Source: Choanephora cucurbitarum | Taxonomy: Eukaryota; Mucoromycota; Mucoromycetes; Mucorales; Choanephoraceae | Reading direction: 5' to 3' | Length of the DNA: 12,151 bases | NCBI GenBank assembly: GCA_025331435.1 | Contig: JAIWNI010000301.1 | Coordinates: 1-12,151, forward strand | Shown: positions 8,934-12,151 of the stretch, in pieces | Layout of the letters: every line of letters starts with the position of its first letter | Numbering within the stretch: position 1 is the first letter of the stretch | The notes under the pieces: model-generated | What the model was told of the DNA's origin: nothing | The model's input: only the letters and a program-made list of their open reading frames with translations | The model's database searches: none | Position numbers and translations under genes: made by a program

Positions 8934-9065
8934 AGATCAATATTTTGAAGTAAATAAAAAGTATCTTTAGTCTGATTAATTTCTCTTGTCTAATACAATT
9001 GTGAATTATTTGGTCTTCAACATTTTTTTAATCTTATCTATCTCTTTATTTACTTCGCTACTACT

Positions 9066-12000
9066 ATGTCTGCTCCTGGTTCTCCCTATGTTCCCCGCAC
9101 TCCTACCGCGGAAGAAGCTAGTCTCATTCTGACTTCACCTTTAACGGCTGAAGAAGAGATGAAGCTTGACACCCTTCCTCTCCCAATGGATGGTGCTTCC
9201 ACGCATAGCCCTATGCCTCTGGATGATCACCCTTCCAACTTACCTGGTGAATCCGGTGATTTCTCCTCTGCTATTGATGATAGCTTTGTGCAGCTAAAGA
9301 ACGAGGTAGAGACCCTTGCCAAAAAATTCGCTAAAGGCAAAAGCAAGAACATGGATGCCATCCGAGAAGCCTTTGAAGTTAGATCTAAGGATCTAGCAAA
9401 CTTAGCAAAGCTTCAAAAGATGTTCCCATTAGACAACTCTCACGTTGAAAAGCCTTTGTCTGTTTCCGCTCCTTTCTCTCTTCGTAAAATAACTGGTTGT
9501 CCCAGAGAGATCCCTTACTTTCAGTGGACTGGACGTATTGTCTTTGCTCCTAGTGAAACGGTTTATCCTGACATTGATACCTGTTTAAACAAGTTCGAAG
9601 ATGTGATGCTTTGCTATGATCTTGATCTAGACAGCAACTGGTACCGTCTTGTTGTCACAAGAATTGATTCTGATCAACGTATCTGGTTGCGCCAATTGGT
9701 GCATGGCGCTGGAAAACCCATTTCCGATATTACATGGGATGACTTCAAGACTGCTCTCATACGCAAGTACGGTATGACCAGTGCTGACTCTAAGCTCCAA
9801 GCGCATAAGGAACTATCAAAGATACGTTTCAATTCAAAGCAAGAAACTATTGAACAGTTCATTGATAAGTTCAATACCTTGAGAATTAAGTCTGGTGTTC
9901 GCGATAGCCATGTACTGGTCAATTACTTCTTGGAAGCCCTTCCCTTGAATTTGGTAGACCGTATCAACATCACCTTGGAGTCTGTTTCTACAGATAACAA
10001 AACCAGTCTAGAATATATCTGCTCTAAGGCCAGAAATCTCTATAACCAAGCCCGGGTCAATCAAGACAGCAACTCTGATTCCAAACGTACTATTGTTCTT
10101 GCGACTGATACTAGTTCGGACAATACATCCAAGAGAGCTCGCCTCTCGCGTCCTTCTGGTTCTTCATCACAAGAAAAAAAGCCCAAGTCTGGTCTGTTCT
10201 GCTCTTTCCATCGCATCACTACCCATAGTACCGAGGATTGTCACGCAAAGAAAAGAGGTGAACAACCTAAGCCGAAGTCTATGTGCCGTCGCTGCGGTGT
10301 ACCTGGCTGGACTCCTGCTCATCGTTGCGAAACTGCTACTCGCTCTTCTCCCTCTCACGGGAATGTCACAGTGAGAGCTGTGTCTGTTCGTGGTGGTGGT
10401 TCTCGTGCTTCTGGTGCTTGGGGTGACTTTGCTGAGTCTTCTTCAAGATCATCCAATGTCGCTGCCGCTGCTGCTTTTCCCGGTTCTCCCGGACAGTCCA
10501 ATGTAACGGCTACCGTACAAGGCATAGATAATATGCAAATTGACTCTGACGAGGAAATTTTAATGATAGCTGCTCATGCGCAGAATTGTAAGTATGATGT
10601 TCAATTTTCATCAGTACCGAAGCAGAAATCTAATTCTATTCTCTTACCGGTCATTGTAGAAAATATTAAAACCTTTGCCTTACTGGATACAGGTTCAGAC
10701 AGTTCTCTCGTTACACCTGCTTTCGTTGAATCTCTTGGTTCTTCCGTCAAAGTTACCTCTACTACAGGAACAATCCAACTTGTTCACCAAGATAAAACTG
10801 TCTCCAGAATTGGTTCTACCCGATTAAATATTTTCTATAATAAAATTAACATCGAGCATACATTTGAAGTCTTTTCATTTTTCACACATGAAAATGTACC
10901 TATTTGTCTTGGTATGGATATCTTACATAGACTGAAGATTGGGATTACTGGTCTTATAAGTTCTCACTTTGACTTGACTGGTCCTAAGATTCCTGATCCT
11001 ATTGATCCTGATGCTATCAAACCAAACAATGATCCTTATGGCACTAATATTGAACGTGAACCTTGTGTGAAAACAATTAATAAGTTACTTAAACTAAATT
11101 CAGAGATTGACATGAAGAACACTTGTTGTAATTTACCTGGTGCTACCATACATCTCAAGACTAAACCTGGGAGTGTTGCTTATAGAACTCAATACCCATT
11201 ACCGGAAGCATACCGAAAGGCGGTTAATGACCAAATTGAAGTATGGTTAGCCGAAGGGGTCATTAAGAAAGCACCTTCTCATACAGGTTACAATAGTCCT
11301 CTACTAGTAGTCAAGAAGAAAGATTCGCAGGGCAATTATTCCTTTGATAAACCTAAAATCGTATGTGATGTTCGTCTGCTAAATCAACAACTTCTTGTTA
11401 CTGATAGACAGCAGCTGCCATTAATCTCTTCAATCCATCAAAGTATTGGTAGTGCACCTATTCATACTATTTTAGACATACATGCTTGTTTCACATCATT
11501 TCCAATCTATGAACCTGACCGTGAAAAATTAGCGATTACCAATCCTTTTACAGGAATACAGTATATCCATCTTAAAGCATGCTTTGGTATCACTCATGTT
11601 GGATCTGTTGTACAACGATGCTTGACAAATTTGTTTGAAGATCTCCCGTATGTTAACGTATACGTCGATGATATTATAATTTCTACTTTTCCACCATTGT
11701 CCTACCATACTGATTGCGTAGCGGAAGTGATTCGTAGAATAACTAAAGCAAATCTAGTTCTAAATTCAGAAAAGATAGTCTTTGCACAAAAAAGTGTCAA
11801 TATCTTGGGCTGGTCTCTCATTAGTGGTAAGCTTATACCTGATCCTCGAAAGGTTTCCAACGCCTATACATGGCCTATCCCTACTACAGGACGCCAACTA
11901 GCTAGCTATCTAGGCTTTATGTCTTTCTTTCGATCTTCCATTCCATTCTACTCTAAGCTTTCGTCATCTTTGGATGTACTTCGCAGCTACAAGCACTTAA

Positions 12001-12151
12001 AGGATGTGTGGACTGATCAGCATACAAAAGCTTTTAAAGACTTACAATTTGCCTTAGCCAACGCACCTGTCATATCAGCCCCTGATCTCTCTCATAGATT
12101 TCACGTTGCAACTGACGCTAGTGCTACTGGTATTGCTGGTATACTTTATCA
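9066..12151 (+). CDS. gag-pol: Ty3/gypsy Gag-Pol polyprotein, 3' end outside the window
   Basis: The frame is open from 8994; the first in-frame ATG is at 9066, and 1028 codons are visible without a stop. Residues about 190-290 form a capsid-type retrotransposon Gag domain (LRQLVHGAG, FIDKFNTLR, YFLEALP). Two Cys/His segments follow: CSFHRITTHSTEDCH (from 379) and CRRCGVPGWTPAHRC (from 407), the latter not the classic CX2CX4HX4C knuckle. The protease has LLDTGSDSSLV (Asp 541) and ends near CLGMDIL. Reverse transcriptase shows the first Asp in LDIHACF (804) and the YVDD box (866-869), then the thumb (LGFMSFFR) and the start of RNase H at ATDASATG (Asp 1017). The protein would package and reverse-transcribe the element's own RNA in virus-like particles. 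Gag and Pol share one frame, so no programmed frameshift is needed and the ratio must be set otherwise. The motif usually PFGLTNAPATFQ reads CFGITHVGSVVQ, marking a divergent lineage. Confidence 0.93.
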   Translation, partial: MSAPGSPYVPRTPTAEEASLILTSPLTAEEEMKLDTLPLPMDGASTHSPMPLDDHPSNLPGESGDFSSAIDDSFVQLKNEVETLAKKFAKGKSKNMDAIREAFEVRSKDLANLAKLQKMFPLDNSHVEKPLSVSAPFSLRKITGCPREIPYFQWTGRIVFAPSETVYPDIDTCLNKFEDVMLCYDLDLDSNWYRLVVTRIDSDQRIWLRQLVHGAGKPISDITWDDFKTALIRKYGMTSADSKLQAHKELSKIRFNSKQETIEQFIDKFNTLRIKSGVRDSHVLVNYFLEALPLNLVDRINITLESVSTDNKTSLEYICSKARNLYNQARVNQDSNSDSKRTIVLATDTSSDNTSKRARLSRPSGSSSQEKKPKSGLFCSFHRITTHSTEDCHAKKRGEQPKPKSMCRRCGVPGWTPAHRCETATRSSPSHGNVTVRAVSVRGGGSRASGAWGDFAESSSRSSNVAAAAAFPGSPGQSNVTATVQGIDNMQIDSDEEILMIAAHAQNCKYDVQFSSVPKQKSNSILLPVIVENIKTFALLDTGSDSSLVTPAFVESLGSSVKVTSTTGTIQLVHQDKTVSRIGSTRLNIFYNKINIEHTFEVFSFFTHENVPICLGMDILHRLKIGITGLISSHFDLTGPKIPDPIDPDAIKPNNDPYGTNIEREPCVKTINKLLKLNSEIDMKNTCCNLPGATIHLKTKPGSVAYRTQYPLPEAYRKAVNDQIEVWLAEGVIKKAPSHTGYNSPLLVVKKKDSQGNYSFDKPKIVCDVRLLNQQLLVTDRQQLPLISSIHQSIGSAPIHTILDIHACFTSFPIYEPDREKLAITNPFTGIQYIHLKACFGITHVGSVVQRCLTNLFEDLPYVNVYVDDIIISTFPPLSYHTDCVAEVIRRITKANLVLNSEKIVFAQKSVNILGWSLISGKLIPDPRKVSNAYTWPIPTTGRQLASYLGFMSFFRSSIPFYSKLSSSLDVLRSYKHLKDVWTDQHTKAFKDLQFALANAPVISAPDLSHRFHVATDASATGIAGILY

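Larger units (their letters stand above)
8848..9022 (+). repeat. Putative 5' LTR of the Ty3/gypsy element (ends uncertain)
   Basis: The left end is placed at TGTCATTGAT because the minus-strand coding trace stops there and TGT is a canonical LTR start. The right end could be ...ACA at 8995-8997 or ...CAACA at 9018-9022. Inside are two TATA boxes and a TTTTGAAGTAAATAAA segment (8943-8958), then a T/C-rich stretch. A TGG that could begin a primer binding site occurs at 9011, but I could not match it to a specific tRNA. Its spacing fits neither right end well, so self-priming is possible. Without the 3' LTR the boundaries cannot be fixed. Confidence 0.35.
8848..12151 (+). mobile_element. Ty3/gypsy LTR retrotransposon, truncated by the window edge
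   Basis: A probable 5' LTR and leader are followed by a single open Gag-Pol frame whose domain order (Gag, protease, reverse transcriptase, RNase H) is that of Ty3/gypsy (Metaviridae-type) elements. Integrase, any chromodomain and the 3' LTR would be to the right. No stop or frameshift is seen in 3086 bases of coding sequence, so the element looks young compared with everything else in the window. It starts about where the minus-strand transposase relic stops, consistent with insertion into that older element. If the left end is at 8848, the target duplication should include CGATT (8843-8847). Confidence 0.85.

Noticed and set aside
9011..9022. TGGTCTTCAACA as a definite tRNA primer binding site
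   Set aside because: It begins with TGG, but I cannot match it to a known tRNA 3' end, and its distance from a plausible LTR end is unusual.
9674..10374. Open frames inside the Gag region (10093-10374 +, 9674-9922 and 10167-10358 -)
   Set aside because: They overlap the long Gag-Pol frame in other frames and have no motif of their own.
1..12151. tRNA, rRNA, CRISPR array, riboswitch or bacterial operon signals
   Set aside because: No B-box-like tRNA core, no regularly spaced repeats and no ribosome-binding-site-led operon were seen; introns and LTR elements indicate nuclear fungal DNA.

Overview
The window reads as a piece of transposon-rich, AT-rich nuclear DNA from a fungus, most probably an early-diverging one (Mucoromycota/Mucorales type). 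The reasons are GT-AG introns of about 50-75 nt with GTAAG donors, a KDZ-type transposase fragment, a Tnp2/CACTA-like transposase of a kind I associate with Mucorales genomes, and a Ty3/gypsy element. This placement is inference; no rRNA, tRNA or housekeeping gene is present to confirm it. I see no intact host gene, and no CRISPR or bacterial-type operon signals.

Layout. Positions 1 to about 5800 are decayed, stop-rich DNA. Its strand composition switches (A/G-rich on + to about 1160, T/C-rich to about 5450, then A-rich again). It contains one unexplained 84-codon open frame (1714-1968) and a very weak trace of a Ty1/copia-like pol end (5030-5190). A 223-bp LTR-like block with TGATG...CATCA ends and a TATA box lies at 5809-6031. 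Right after it, on the + strand, is a short but clear fragment of a KDZ transposase (6055-6213). The fragment is cut off by a GC-rich block of tandem 41-bp repeats with small palindromes (6215-6351).

From 6615 to about 8847, on the minus strand, lies a multi-exon transposase pseudogene. Its motif order (catalytic-type Asp, CxxC, second Asp, DUF4218-like box) resembles Tnp2/CACTA transposases. Five short introns can still be recognised, but the reading frame carries in-frame stops and frameshifts.

From about 8848 to the right edge is a Ty3/gypsy LTR retrotransposon on the + strand. It has a probable 5' LTR/leader and one uninterrupted Gag-Pol frame (9066 to beyond 12151) with capsid-like Gag, two Cys/His knuckles, aspartic protease, reverse transcriptase with YVDD, and the start of RNase H. 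Integrase and the 3' LTR would lie outside the window. The coding trace of the transposase stops close to the point where the LTR seems to start, so the retrotransposon appears to have landed inside the older DNA transposon. The region is best read as a nested mosaic of mobile elements of different ages: very old on the left, intermediate in the middle, youngest and possibly still intact on the right.
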